Of a DNA stretch of 64,000 nt, positions 1 through 10,885 are shown one piece after another. This stretch comes from Arcuatula senhousia. Its lineage: Eukaryota > Mollusca > Bivalvia > Mytilida > Mytilidae. The notes under the pieces were generated by a model. The model searched no databases. It was not told the DNA's origin and saw only the letters and a program-made list of their open reading frames with translations. The position numbers and the translations under genes were made by a program. The stretch spans positions 69,971,022-70,035,021 of the forward strand of contig OZ020306.1 in assembly GCA_963971305.1 (NCBI GenBank). Direction: 5' to 3'. Numbering within the stretch: position 1 is the first letter of the stretch; each line of letters starts with the position of its first letter.

Positions 1-147
1 CTTATACCAATCGGTATAGACTCGCTATGTGCCATGGGTCGTCCAGCCCATGACACACCACCGCCAGTGTTAGCTGCTCCATAGTATCCTTCGTTATCGA
101 TGGAAGCAGGGCCCGTCTTCCACCACGGGGAGGTGCTGGTCGGAATT
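1..147 (-). CDS. partial internal exon, unknown protein
   Basis: On the minus strand a 147-base block is open in frame from a splice-acceptor-like CAG (complement of 148-150) to the window edge. Just upstream on that strand are a branch-point-like TACTAAAAC and a modest pyrimidine tract. The frame reads as Gly-, Ser- and Trp-rich protein, including PWWKTGP, NEGYYGAANTGGGVSW and AHSESIPIGI. The first base completes a codon begun in an upstream exon, and the exon runs off the left edge with two bases of a codon left over. All three plus-strand frames are interrupted, and composition is much more GC-rich than the flanking intron-like DNA, which supports coding. A second minus frame is also open, so the frame choice rests on composition. 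I do not recognise the family. Confidence 0.45.
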
Positions 148-1020
148 CTGGAAGACGTTTTAGTAGTTAAAGTTATGCTTTAGTTTATTGGTTCAATAAA
201 AACACCATATTCAAGGTTTATATCTTGGGTATTTATAATTATAATATGTTTTAGAAAAATATTACTTAAAATTAATCATTTCAATTCTGGAAAACATAAT
301 TATTAGTTTCGCAGATTTAAATTTTTTATTCAAAATTGAAACGAAAATAGTTTCAATTTTTAAATTACTAAATTTCAAGGGAGATAATTTTAAAATTCCA
401 AAAAAGAGAGAATTTGAGACCATATAACAGTGAAAAAAAATGATTTTTTTTTTTTTATAATTTCACTAAAACTATGAAGTGATTACCACTTTATTACTAA
501 AAATAGGATAATTTAATGTCAAGTCTGATGCAAAAAAAAATATAAAATTTTCAATTCTTACTATTTATGATATCATTGTTGATTATGTAACTTACTTTAA
601 TAATTTCTAATTCCAAATCTAATTGAAGCCTCATCTTTTGAAATTGATTGTTTTCTGAAAATAAAACTTGCATGTAGGCACGGAGTGTTCAAAGACTAAA
701 AAGATTATCAAACCTTAATAATTCGCCTGTTAATATTTTGATAACTTTGTAATAGTTTTGACTAATTTATATAGAATAGCCTTCTTTTAATAAAATATAG
801 GATTTTTTTTTAATTTCTCATTATTTTGCTTATAAATAGGTATTTCCTCATACGGACTTGCAGGACATAATGTGTTCTTAACTGCCCTTGCATCTTTAGT
901 TATTGGAAGAAGTAAAATTACAATTATACGTGTAAATGTACTCTTCTATTATACAAGCTCCCTTTCAACATTAATATAGATATATACATAGACAAGGTCA
1001 ATTTCAGTTTATTTAATTTG
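148..1020. other. AT-rich intergenic or intronic DNA
   Basis: Very AT-rich sequence with short A and T runs and no open frame of note. It is probably intron of the minus-strand gene at the left edge or intergenic. I see no promoter or exon here. Confidence 0.4.
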
Positions 1021-1275
1021 CTTTAAGAAATGATCAATACTGCAACTGAGTACTGAAAGTAATTCATGTTGTAGCTTTAAGTAACGAACTACTACTTCAA
1101 GTATTTTCGTTCTTTAAACGGTTACTGAAATAAAAATCTTACTTAAAATAAGTAACATTGTGTTAATAAGTAATATGTATGAATTTTATTACTAAAAGTA
1201 AGTAATCATAAGTAATGCATAAGTAGTTCATTACTAAAATCACTACTTGAAATAAGTAACTAGTCACTACTAAGT
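1021..1275. repeat. AAGTAA/TTACTT-rich cluster
   Basis: The hexamer AAGTAA and its complement TTACTT recur many times in about 250 bases (for example around 1080, 1140, 1170, 1200, 1212, 1245 and 1253), without a fixed period. It looks like a decayed simple-sequence array or part of a dispersed element. No function is evident. Confidence 0.4.
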
Positions 1276-1359
1276 AGCGTATTTTTTTGAGTGATGAACA
1301 TCAAATGAAGATGAGAAATATAAGGTGGGATGCGTACAAAAGAAAAGTAAATTTTGAAG

Positions 1360-1535
1360 ACCACAGAAAAGGGAGATTTCACCTATGTGGTGCACTTCTT
1401 GACGGTCCACAAAGGAGTCTTGTACTGAGCACTAACCCGATGTTATAATATAAAAACACTTAGTCGCCTCTTACGACAAGAAATGCTCTGCTTCGGGCCT
1501 ATTCGCCACCCATACCCCACCCGGGACCGTTTTCA
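1360..1535 (+). repeat. possible dispersed molluscan repeat (SINE-like end)
   Basis: A GC-richer island contains the motif TCGCCTCTTACGACA followed by GGGCCTATTCGCC. Similar strings are common at the ends of dispersed elements in bivalve genomes (recalled, not searched). No A-box and B-box pair could be assigned with confidence, so the class is open. Confidence 0.3.
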
Positions 1536-1825
1536 TGTGTCTGAATTTTTGGTCGAAATTCTGTGACAATTATACGATCGAAATTGGAATAAAAAAGACT
1601 AGACGTGAAATTAAGATCATTCTGATTTGTGCAAAGTATATGCCAGTCTATAAGCGATTTTATAAATTTTATGTCAATTTTTGGCATACAAATGCAAAAC
1701 ATTTTCATGTCAAATTGCTATATACTAGCACCCCGATTTGTAAGGGGAAAAAAGGTAAATTTGCATGATTTCTCTCTGTGCATCCAAATTGGTAATTTAA
1801 TTGATTGTTATAGACTTTGTTTTAG

Positions 1826-4542
1826 GATATGCCAGAGAGAAGACCATTCAAATTGGAGAATGATGAGATATACACATATGCAAACCAAGACAAATGTGGA
1901 CTTCCACTCATCTCGAAAGTTACATACGTTCTAAGCGGTAAGTTGTACAAAAATGTCACATACATTTGAAAATTCATGCTGTTTTGAAGAATCAACGACA
2001 TTTTTATAAAGCAATTATTTAAACCATATCTAGATGATAAATGTCACTAGATGAGTTTGTCTTTGCCCTTATAAATTTCTGACATTCAGGAATCTTATTG
2101 ATTTCTCTTCGGGTGATTTTGAGTTTTTCATGTTTTGTAATTCTTTGTGATGTTCTCGTTCGTGTCTACTGGTTTTTTCGTTCCCTTTTGGACTTTTGAC
2201 ACTCGAATGCCCCGTTGCTGCCTCTCTTTGCTTCTTTCAAATACCACTTGGTTACTGTTTTGATTTACAAAGTTATTCAAGGCTAAAAAAATGGTTTGTG
2301 TTGTTGTCTTTTGTGCTAACTGATCTGTCTTTCCCATTTCGTATTTGCAACATTAAGATTTCAATTCGATTTTGAATTTGTTCGAACACACGTGAAGGTT
2401 AGCACTGCTGGTGGAGTTTAAATTCCCCGAGGTTAGCCTGCTCCGGCACCAACACTTTTGAGTTGGAGAATACATCAAAGCTTTAAATTATCCGTCTTAA
2501 TTTCAAGATTGTCTAAACCCTAAGGTTCTTCCTACCCCAGACATAGGTTGAATATCTTAGTAATAATTTGGTTCCCCAGTTTGGTAATTTTGGTTATACT
2601 GTTCTATGCTCTTCATATTCATACAGTGTTTGGCATTTTCAATATTTTTGGTAGAGCGCCTCTGATGAGTCTTGAATAGACGAAACGCGCGTCAGGCGTA
2701 GCAAAATTTATTGTCTGGAACTTTGTTGTCATTTGTATTCCTCTATAGAAAAAATCTGTGAAAAAAGCGAAGTTCAAGGATGTGCATGCTGATTTTTTAG
2801 GTTGATGAAAAGAAGAAGATTATGCCAATTAAAATTTATTTCAACATACATAGGTTTTCGGAAGCGAAATTTCGAATTTGCGCTACTATCGCAAAACTCG
2901 ATGGAAATATTTTCTTATCTATATTTTTTTTCGTTTTGTAGGTAAATACCGAGGTAAGAAATTGAAAACCTTGGATTAAAAAGAAATTTCACTTTTTGTC
3001 AAATGTTGATTGAATATTACAGAAAACTGTAACTGTTTACCATTCAAGAACACACTATAGTTCACTTTTTCACGACAGTTTGGGTTTCTATTTTCTACAA
3101 ATGATAAAAGAATCTGTTGGTGTGATTCTGATATTATGCAACAAACGGATATCTGGTAGCTTTCAACGGGTGCGATTAATAGTAATTAAAATGGATTATA
3201 TTTGAAACCTGTCGATGAATATCTAAAATCACATAGACTGTGAAAACTGTGTTATGTTTTCGTAGGGTAGCATTTCCGGCCCTCAATACTTTCCGATTTG
3301 GACGTGCGCGGGAAAATCAGGGGAGGTAACACATGTCTAGTTTTAGTGTCGTTGTATTCAGTGTCTCTCGATTTTGTCTTTTTGGGGGCTTTGAGGTTCG
3401 AAGGCCTCTTATTTCTGTAGTTCTGTATAAACCAATTTACTGCAGATATATCATAATGTAAAGCTAAGTGGTGACAAAACAGGTCGTTACATATTAGGTA
3501 AAAAAACGCGCAACCTTGACTTGATACAGTGCATGCATGTTAAAAGAAATGGTGACCTTAAAATAAAAATATTACTTTCCCATTCAATCTTCTATTTGGT
3601 GTATAATCTTGTATAGATGGCAAGATGTGGATTAGTCTCTGTGATCTTAACTTCCCTGGGAATGACATCCCATGTTCAATGAAAGACTATCTTAGAGGGT
3701 GTGACTCTACTTGTCAGGTAAGGATAATTTATGTAAGGTATGACTGATTCGTTTTTGTCGTTTTCTCTGGACTTTGAGATAGATCATTCAAGTTCGGTAG
3801 TTTTGTTATTACCTTTAATTAGAATTTTGAATAATTAGAAAGAAGCAAAGGTGTGCCAATGGAAAACTCAATCAAATTCCAAGACATGATTGGTAGTCAT
3901 AAGAACACAACAAAACAAACCACACATGTACACCATAATAACAAGAAATTAAATCAAAATTAAAACAGAGAGGAAATGGATGAAACAAGTTAGAAAATAA
4001 AAATGAAATACTTTTGTTAAGAATGATGAAAAAGTGGGGGAACGTATTTTTTTTTAAATTTATCAATCAAACTGATACACCATCTTGAATAAAAATGACA
4101 TGTTTATTTAACCCACACTTTGTTTAAAAATACACTTTTCTCAAGCTATTTTTGCATAATACGACATGACGTAAAAATAATGACCTTATTTTTAAAGATT
4201 GTGAGGTGTGGCTCGGGATCATGCCAACCAAACGGACCAACACATTGTTCCTACAGACGCAATGATTACGAAAACATCTATTCCTATGCTTGTGTCAAAG
4301 ACGGGCCAATCTGCACCTGGCGCCAGTGTCCAAAAATGACCATGTTTGGAGAAACAGAAGACAGGGAAACCATCAACAAGCCATTTTTTGCAGACGACAT
4401 GGCTGCATCCCCGGATGTCGACCCCGGATCCGGGCATAATGACGACGATATGCCCGGATCCCCTATTTCTGAACAAAACCAATCGAATGGGTCTTATGTT
4501 GATCCATATTACAACGGAACTGGGGGAATAACTTATCTGTAA
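1826..4542 (+). CDS. cysteine-rich, probably secreted protein, spliced (5' end missing)
   Basis: Three exons join in frame: 1826-1937 (acceptor TTTTAG, donor GTAAGT, ends phase 1), 3617-3717 (acceptor GTATAG, donor GTAAGG, starts phase 1, ends phase 0) and 4198-4542 (acceptor AAAG, starts phase 0, ends at TAA 4540-4542). The phase agreement at both junctions is strong support. The product has about 11 cysteines in the first two thirds (KCGLPL, SLCDLNFPGNDIPCSM, GCDSTCQ, VRCGSGSCQPNG, ACVKDGPICTWRQC). An acidic, Pro/Ser/Asn-rich tail follows (DDMAASPDVDPGSG to the C-terminal GGITYL). The cysteine density suggests an extracellular protein, so an upstream signal-peptide exon is expected, but I could not find it. 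Alternatively translation could begin at the Met at 1829. A 12-nt microexon at 2942-2953 may be included. I do not recognise the family. Confidence 0.65.
2100..2335 (+). mobile_element. family P retroposon 3' fragment
   Basis: This is a 5'-truncated copy lying in intron 1 of the cysteine-rich gene. It carries the family's characteristic 3' end (GGACTTTTGACACTCGAATG, then a GCTGCCTCT-type terminus and GCTTCTTT). Only the non-coding tail is present. Confidence 0.6.
2380..2745 (+). repeat. dispersed repeat family A, near-complete copy
   Basis: Shares long similarity with 50150-50515 (+) and, inverted, with 36825-37165 and 49440-49950. Diagnostic blocks are GCACTGCTGGTGGAGTTT, AGAGCGCCTCTGATGAG, ACGAAACGCGCGTCAGGCG and TTATTGTCTGGAACTTTG. 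It has no ORF. The mechanism is unknown; copies have similar boundaries at both ends. Confidence 0.65.
2942..2953 (+). other. candidate 12-nt microexon
   Basis: A T-rich tract ending TTTTGTAG is followed by GTAAATACCGAG and then a GTAAGA donor. Between exons ending and starting in phase 1, these 12 bases add four residues (Gly-Lys-Tyr-Arg) without a stop. Both splice sites are good matches, but a 12-base exon could arise by chance. Confidence 0.35.
3765..3825 (+). mobile_element. family B repeat, short 3' tail
   Basis: About 60 bases matching the 3' end of family B (CTGGACTTTGAGATAGATCA, then CAAGTTCGGTAGTTTTGTTA and TTACCTTTA). It lies in intron 2 of the cysteine-rich gene. Confidence 0.6.
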
Positions 4543-4545
4543 TTA

Positions 4546-4551
4546 AATAAA
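4546..4551 (+). terminator. polyadenylation signal AATAAA
   Basis: A perfect AATAAA starts three bases after the stop codon of the cysteine-rich gene, implying a very short 3' UTR if used. Its position supports this being the last exon. Confidence 0.5.
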
Positions 4552-4849
4552 AGAATACACTTAGTCTCGGATTTACAAAAAATGCATTTCATGTATTGGC
4601 ACCCGAATACAGTTGACAGCATTCATTTTTACTACATATTAGGTGAGGTCTAATCTTACTTTTATACTCAGATTTGAGATACATAGAACGTGTATTCAGT
4701 CGAAATTGTAAGAACTACTCGACCTTTTACAGTCTTAGATCTGTTTCAACCCATGGTATTTTAAAAAATTTTCAGCCTCACGACAGCGTAAAAACTTTCC
4801 CAACAACAGACAATTTCATAACTGTTATATTATAGTATTACCCCAGAGT

Positions 4850-6031
4850 TTTAGACTGTTCAGATCTATGACAACTTAACAGTTTTCCCAACACATAAGA
4901 GTTTAAGATTATTCAGATCTGTGACAACTTAACAGTTTTCCCAACACATGAGAGTTTTAGACTGTTCAGATCTGTGACAACTTAACAGTTTTCCCAACAC
5001 ATGAGAGTTTTAGACTATTCAGATCTGTGACAAATTAACAGCTTTCCCAACACATGAGAGTTTTAGACTGTTCAGATCTGTGACAACTTAACAGTTTTCC
5101 CAACACATGAGAGTTTTAGACTATTCAGATCTATGACAAATTAACAGCTTTCCCAACACATGATAGTTTTAGACTGTTCAGATCTATGACAAATTAATAG
5201 CTTTCACAACACATGAGAGCTTTAGACTGTTCAGATCTATGACAAATTAACAGCTTTCCCAACACATAAGAGTCTTAGACTGTTCAAATCTATGACAAAT
5301 TAATAGCTTTCACGATGACAAATTAATAGCTTTCACAACACATGAGAGCTTTAGACTGTTCAGATCTATGACAAATTAACAGCTTTCCCAACACATGAGA
5401 GTTTTAGACTGTTCAGATCTATGACAAATTAATAGCTTTCACAACACATGAGAGCTTTAGACTGTTCAGATCTATGACAAATTAACAGCTTTCCCAACAC
5501 ATAAGAGTCTTAGACTGTTCAAATCTATGACAAATTAACAGCTTTCCCAACACATGAGAGCTTTAGACTGTTCAAATCTATGACAAATTAACAGCTTTCC
5601 CAACACATAAGAGTCTTAGACTGTTCAAATCTATGACAAATTAACAGCTTTCCCAACACATGAGAGCTTTAGACTGTTCAAATCTATGACAAATTAACAG
5701 CTTTCCCAACACATGAGAGTTTTAGACTGTTCAAATCTATGACAAATTAACAGCTTTCCCAACACATGAGAGTTTTAGACTGTTCAAATCTATGACAAAT
5801 TAACAGCTTTCCCAACACATGAGAGTTTTAGACTGTTCAAATCTATGACAAATTAACAGCTTTCCCAACACATGAGAGTTTTAGACTGTTCAAATCTATG
5901 ACAAATTAACAGCTTTCCCAACACATGAGAGTTTTAGACTGTTCAAATCTATTACAAATTAACAGCTTTCCCAACACATGAGATTTTTAGACTGTTCAAA
6001 TCTATGACAAATTAACAGCTTTCCCAACACA
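4850..6031. repeat. 53-bp satellite array, about 22 copies
   Basis: Head-to-tail units of about 53 bases read roughly GAGTTTTAGACTGTTC, then AAATCTATGACAAATTAACA, then GCTTTCCCAACACAT. Copies in the left part carry AGATCT (a BglII site) where right-hand copies carry AAATCT. The last seven or so units are almost identical. One irregular partial unit lies near 5310-5335. Related but diverged unit-like sequence extends to about 4740 on the left and 6240 on the right. The array starts about 300 bases after the gene's poly(A) signal. It has no coding capacity. Confidence 0.9.
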
Positions 6032-6353
6032 TTTGCCAGGTTACGATCTTTAAAAGTACTTACCTCGTGACAGTAAAAGACTGTCTCAAGCCATGGCACT
6101 TTTAGACAATTCCGATTCATTTGATTTTTTTAAGATGTTCTAGCCAAGTGCATCTAAAGATTTGCTCCAGCTACGACGATTTTAGAACTATTTTAACCTA
6201 CGAGAGTTTTAGATCTAAACTTTACTTCTCCATGGTAAATGTCTACCATTCAGACTTTCTTTAACACTTACCTAAAACGGATTCATGTCATTGCAAAGAG
6301 ATAGGAAACAAACTATTAAACAATTCAAAAGGGTTAACGCTACTGGGGTATTT

Positions 6354-6372
6354 GGGGGGGGGGGCGGGGCGG
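6354..6372 (+). repeat. poly-G tract
   Basis: Eleven consecutive G followed by CGGGGCGG. It could form a G-quadruplex; nothing more can be said. Confidence 0.6.
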
Positions 6373-6654
6373 AGTGGTGTGCACATATGGGGGGAACATG
6401 TGCGTCTACTTAACATTTTGATATTCTTTGGCTCTTTGCTTTTTATATACTTTTCTAAATCAAACTGCTAGAAGTACAAGCAAGCCAATTTTCTATGTTG
6501 TCCGTTTTACTTTCGAAACAACGTGTAGTTTTGAATTTACTTATGGGTTCGAAGTTTTAATGTAAAAATAAGGTTTTGTACCATAAAACCTGGAAAAAAA
6601 GCCTATCGTTTCTTTTTAAGGTTTGATGTTAAACGTTACGGTAATGGTTAGTGA

Positions 6655-7345
6655 ATTTTGGGTTTTTATCAGTGTTTGGCTGATTGTTGTACTGAAATTA
6701 ACACCTCAATTTCAATATCCCAATTATGTCTTCGCAACCGTCTTTTGGTTTGTGTTACTACCAGACCCTAAGTATTAGCGCGTCATAAAAAAAACCCAAA
6801 ACGGTTCAACCCGCTATGTCTTCCGTAAATGGCTCTTTTCAGTGTGAGATGACCAGGTTGAGATGCGAGCACGAACAGCGATCTCTCACTGGTCAAATAA
6901 ACCAATAATAACCGCAGGTACTGATATTGATCGATGATGTCGACCAATGAAATGCAATGTTATTTTAAACTTTAGGTTTTTAGAATGAAGACATCTAAGG
7001 TATCAGAATATAAAAAAAAATTCTTACGGAAGAAATAGGTACTTACACGCGTTCTTGGAAAGACTGGCCATGATGTTTCACTTTTGATAGAATTTTTTCT
7101 GGTCTTTTGACTCGTTCCGCTGCGCTCCACTCTCAAAAGACTGAAAAATTCTACCACTCATGAAAGATCAGTCAGTCTTTTCCATGAACTTATGTGAGAA
7201 CCTATAATTCTTTAGAATTGCCTTGGCCAAGTCAGGACCATTGTAATCTTCAATTTTCCGGAATGTCTTCTTTGTTTTATCTTTTCACTTGGATATTGAG
7301 ATTGATCCTCCAAGTTCGGTAATTTTGTTATTACCTTTTATTTTA
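6655..7345 (+). mobile_element. family B copy split by a ~390-bp insertion
   Basis: Bases 6655-6825 match the 5' part of family B (GTTTGGCTGATTGTTGTACT and the ATAAA...ACCC block). Bases 7218-7345 match its 3' part (CCAAGTCAGGACCATTG to GTTATTACCTTT). The intervening 390 bases or so have no counterpart in other copies and contain a hairpin at 7088-7153. Confidence 0.5.
7088..7153. repeat. imperfect inverted repeat (hairpin)
   Basis: Arms TAGAATTTTTTCTGG plus TCTTTTGA (7088-7110) and TCAAAAGACTGAAAAATTC plus TA (7133-7153) pair around a 22-base GC-rich loop. It could be the core of a small MITE inserted in the family B copy. Confidence 0.6.
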
Positions 7346-9610
7346 ACCTAGTTTTGTTCTTTTATCACCAGATTGAACATTTTGCCACTTTATTTTATAA
7401 TTTCCATAGATCTTGTATATCTGTTATTAAAACAATCTCTTTTTTCGCTACTGTGGGTTAGTAGGACAAATAACAGTATAAAAACTTTATTTCAAGACAT
7501 TGTTTATAGCCTCATTAGTACCAAAAAAAATGTACTTTTAAATCAAATGAGAATTAGAACGGAATCAAAGCTCAGCAAATTAAAAACAAAACAAGAGAAA
7601 CAAAGGCGATCATTACAACATAATGTCATATCACCGTGTCATAAACAAACTTACACTCCCGCATCCAAATTAATAAAGCAGGTCTCCCAGGCCGGGTCTT
7701 AACGCGTGACATTTGTCAAGATACTAAAAATTCTCATGATCTGAGAATTCACAGAAATAAATCATCAGTATTTCAATTAAATCATCAATTTACGTGATTT
7801 AATCAGGACAAACCATGGCTGTTACAGAGTATTGCCGCATAGGACAAGTCGTAAATCTGCTTTGATCGTCAATTTCTGAGTTTTTATTAAATCTGTATTT
7901 ATGGATTGAAATAGTTTAATAGCAGTTATCGCTCTTTTAACACAGTACAGAACACTTTCAATTCGTTTCAAGTTAAAATTAGCAAATAAAAAAACGGGTA
8001 TAAAATCCTCTAAAACTGATTACTTATCATTAAACGGGCTAATACATGTGCAGAACCAGGGAAAGGTGCCTCCTAAAATTGCCAAAAATACGTTTTTGCA
8101 CAAAAGCAACGTACAAGACACTGAAAAAAAATTCGAGCCTCGCTTCGCTTGACGAGAAACAAAAAATGAGGATTTTTACGCCCCCCCCTTTAAAGAAAAA
8201 TCCTAGACCCGCCTCTGTAAGAAGGGCACATCAATATGGCTGACCAAATTAAAACAATTTGAACCTTTAAACTCTAAGTGAATATTGTTTCTTTATAGTG
8301 AACTCCTCTGACAATGTTAAACATGGGTATGGCATTAGGGTTTTAATGATATAAATTAAGTTAGCTTGGAGATGAGTAGATTGTCTAGACAAGGGAAAAA
8401 CAAATAGTTGTGGATATCTTAAGGGTAAACGGAGAACTGTCTCCTATTTTTAACGCATGAAAATCTTAAGAAAGTCCAAATTAGATTATAAAGTGAATAA
8501 ATTTTAACAATGAAAGTGGTAGGCAACATGAAAACAACAGGATAATATTTTCAGCGTTAACGATAGCCGGCAATACTCCGTGATAAACTAGGTTGCGTCA
8601 CTTACACTTTCTTTGGTTTCTACTTCGACTTTAGAATAGAAATAAAGTTAGTCTGTAGATAATCGAGCAGATCTTATAGAGAGAAAAAAAAAAGATACAG
8701 AACCAAAGAAAGTAACGTCAACGGTTAATAGTTAGTTTGATTTCATTTATCAAAAAACTCTCATATATTGATGTTTTATGAAAACAGCATCAGATGGCGA
8801 TGTTCGACCTTAAGGCGTTATGTAGCTTGTAAAATCTAAGATTAACCAGCGGGCATACTACAAAAGTACGAATACAGGTTTTTTTCCCATCTCTGAAGCT
8901 CCCACTGTTAGGTGACAAATTTTCGAACGAAAACAAATAAATTTGGAAAATGGTTTACCTGAGTCGAGGTGTATCTTAAGGTCGGTGACCTAGGAAAAGT
9001 TTCAAGTACTATCTTTATTCACAATTTTTACATTTTACTTTAAAGTAAAACGCGCTGTATCCAACAATTTTCTTCAATACTAAATGTTTGATCTCATATA
9101 TAGGTGTTTTATTAGGGTAGGATATCAAAGTGACAAAGGCGTTTAAGTTTTCCCCAATATCAGGGAGTATTTGAAATAAAAATATGATTTAGACATGCGT
9201 GATAGACTAATATCGACAAAGGGGCACAAATAAAGCATTTTTATCACGAACAGAGATGATAAAGTCACAATAAATAAAAACCAACTTATTTTTCATAACT
9301 GTAATTCTTTAATCGTATGATTTGCAATACATCTCTATCTTTACCAATACTACATTTTACAGTTTCATTCTGTGTTTAATTAATCTTTATCTTTATTTTT
9401 TTTTCAAACTATTAACCCTAAAAACTAGGGCTGCAGTAACATATATACAAGCACAAATATAGCATGATCAAAATACAGAATACAAAATATTGTACTAACA
9501 AATTTAACATAAAAAGCAATATTTGTCAGAACTTATGTAGTACTTAGAGCCACTTGAAATGATTCCTCATCTGACGTAATTCCCAAGACTATGAATTGTC
9601 GGTAAATAAA
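7346..9610. other. no gene seen; AT-rich
   Basis: Contains a 109-codon open frame at 7373-7702 without recognisable motif, codon signature or splice context, and a shorter one at 8046-8243. I treat both as chance frames. No other structure is supported. Confidence 0.4.
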
Positions 9611-9616
9611 AAAGGG

Positions 9617-10885
9617 TTTAGTCCTGGTTTGCCCACATTTAATTAGCTGTATAACCAATTAAGTTAAATAAACAAAAAAGACAATAGGTGCATTGACCAT
9701 AAAAACCTAAAGTCTATTCTATTTAAATAGGTACATAATTTACAAAAAGTATAATTTTTTTGCAATTTTCTGTTCAGAAAAAAAATTAAGGCAGTATTAA
9801 TGTTCTGATTTTTAATGTTATGAGATGTGTTTTTCTGACTGTCTAGGCCTAGGCTACAAGGGTATGCATCAGATAATAATATAACCAAAGATAGTTATGA
9901 TATGGCTCAATGTGAGTCTTTCACAAGACAGCTGGTGTACATTTCTGTAAATATTTTCAAAATGAAGAAAAAATGAACTAAGTTTATATGCACAATTATT
10001 GTAGATATATAGATATATATAAAAAAATCGAAGATTTCTTAGAAATTTCCTTGCCCCATGTGAACTAGGGTTTATGTGGCAGTTCTGCACTGCATGGTAT
10101 AATGTAAGCCGTGGTCATCAGGTTGTAATTCGGAAAACCTGACTGCATACCATAGTGGCGCACTAAGGTGGGAAAATTTCATGTTTCTTGCAGGTTAAAG
10201 AACCCGCTGCTAGATAGATCTCCATGCAAGAGGCAAAATTGTCCGGTCCTTCTCATCTCTACCTTTTCTTCAAGTGACAGTCGAAACTCATATCCACCTT
10301 GTGTCCCCATTCCCTCAACTTCATCATCATTTCATGTTCATTTAATCACCAACAACTTACATGTATAATAACTATTTTTTTAGTGTATTAAGAAATTGTT
10401 AATTCAAATATTCTTATTAAATGAGTGAAATTTAAGTTCAAAGGTAAAAAGTGTGCAACATATGCAAGTCCTTATAATATACCCCTTGATAAGATGAGAT
10501 TTACAAATGTTTGAATCTAATTAGATGTCTCATAGTCATAAGAAAGCTTAAAAAGTAACGCCCATGAGCCTTAAGATTATCATTTTAGTCAGTGTTATTT
10601 ACCTTATATGAACAGATCTTTATTTTTCTTAGAATAATATTTCATACAAATATACTTAAAATAAAAACTTTCTCTTTTCTTTCAGAAATTAGCTTTGATT
10701 TTTGTATGTACAATATTCAACGACTTCTATGATAGACTATATGCCAAACTTTTATTTCTTTTATGTTTTAAAATACAGGTGAAAAATCAGACTATAATTT
10801 CAAGAAATAAACTATAATTGCTAAAACAACAAAACACCTAATGTTTGTATATGCCCCTAATTAAAAGTGGGCAAACCAGGATGAC
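9617..10885. mobile_element. TIR-bounded element, ~1.27 kb, non-autonomous
   Basis: The ends carry an inverted repeat of about 24 bases: TCCTGGTTTGCCCACATTTA at 9622 and its near-perfect complement ending CCAGGA near 10883. No transposase-like ORF lies between them. A GC-richer internal block at 10080-10330 includes an imperfect palindrome (GCATGGTAT ... ATACCATAG) and a segment with GGTTAAAGAACCC. A clear target-site duplication was not found. Confidence 0.45.

Noticed and set aside
4850..6031. CRISPR-like array
   Set aside because: Repeats are directly adjacent with no unique spacers. This is a satellite in a eukaryotic genome.
7373..7702. 109-codon plus-strand open frame
   Set aside because: The hydrophobic start and Lys-rich end reflect T-rich then A-rich DNA. 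There is no family match, and it sits directly after a family B repeat.
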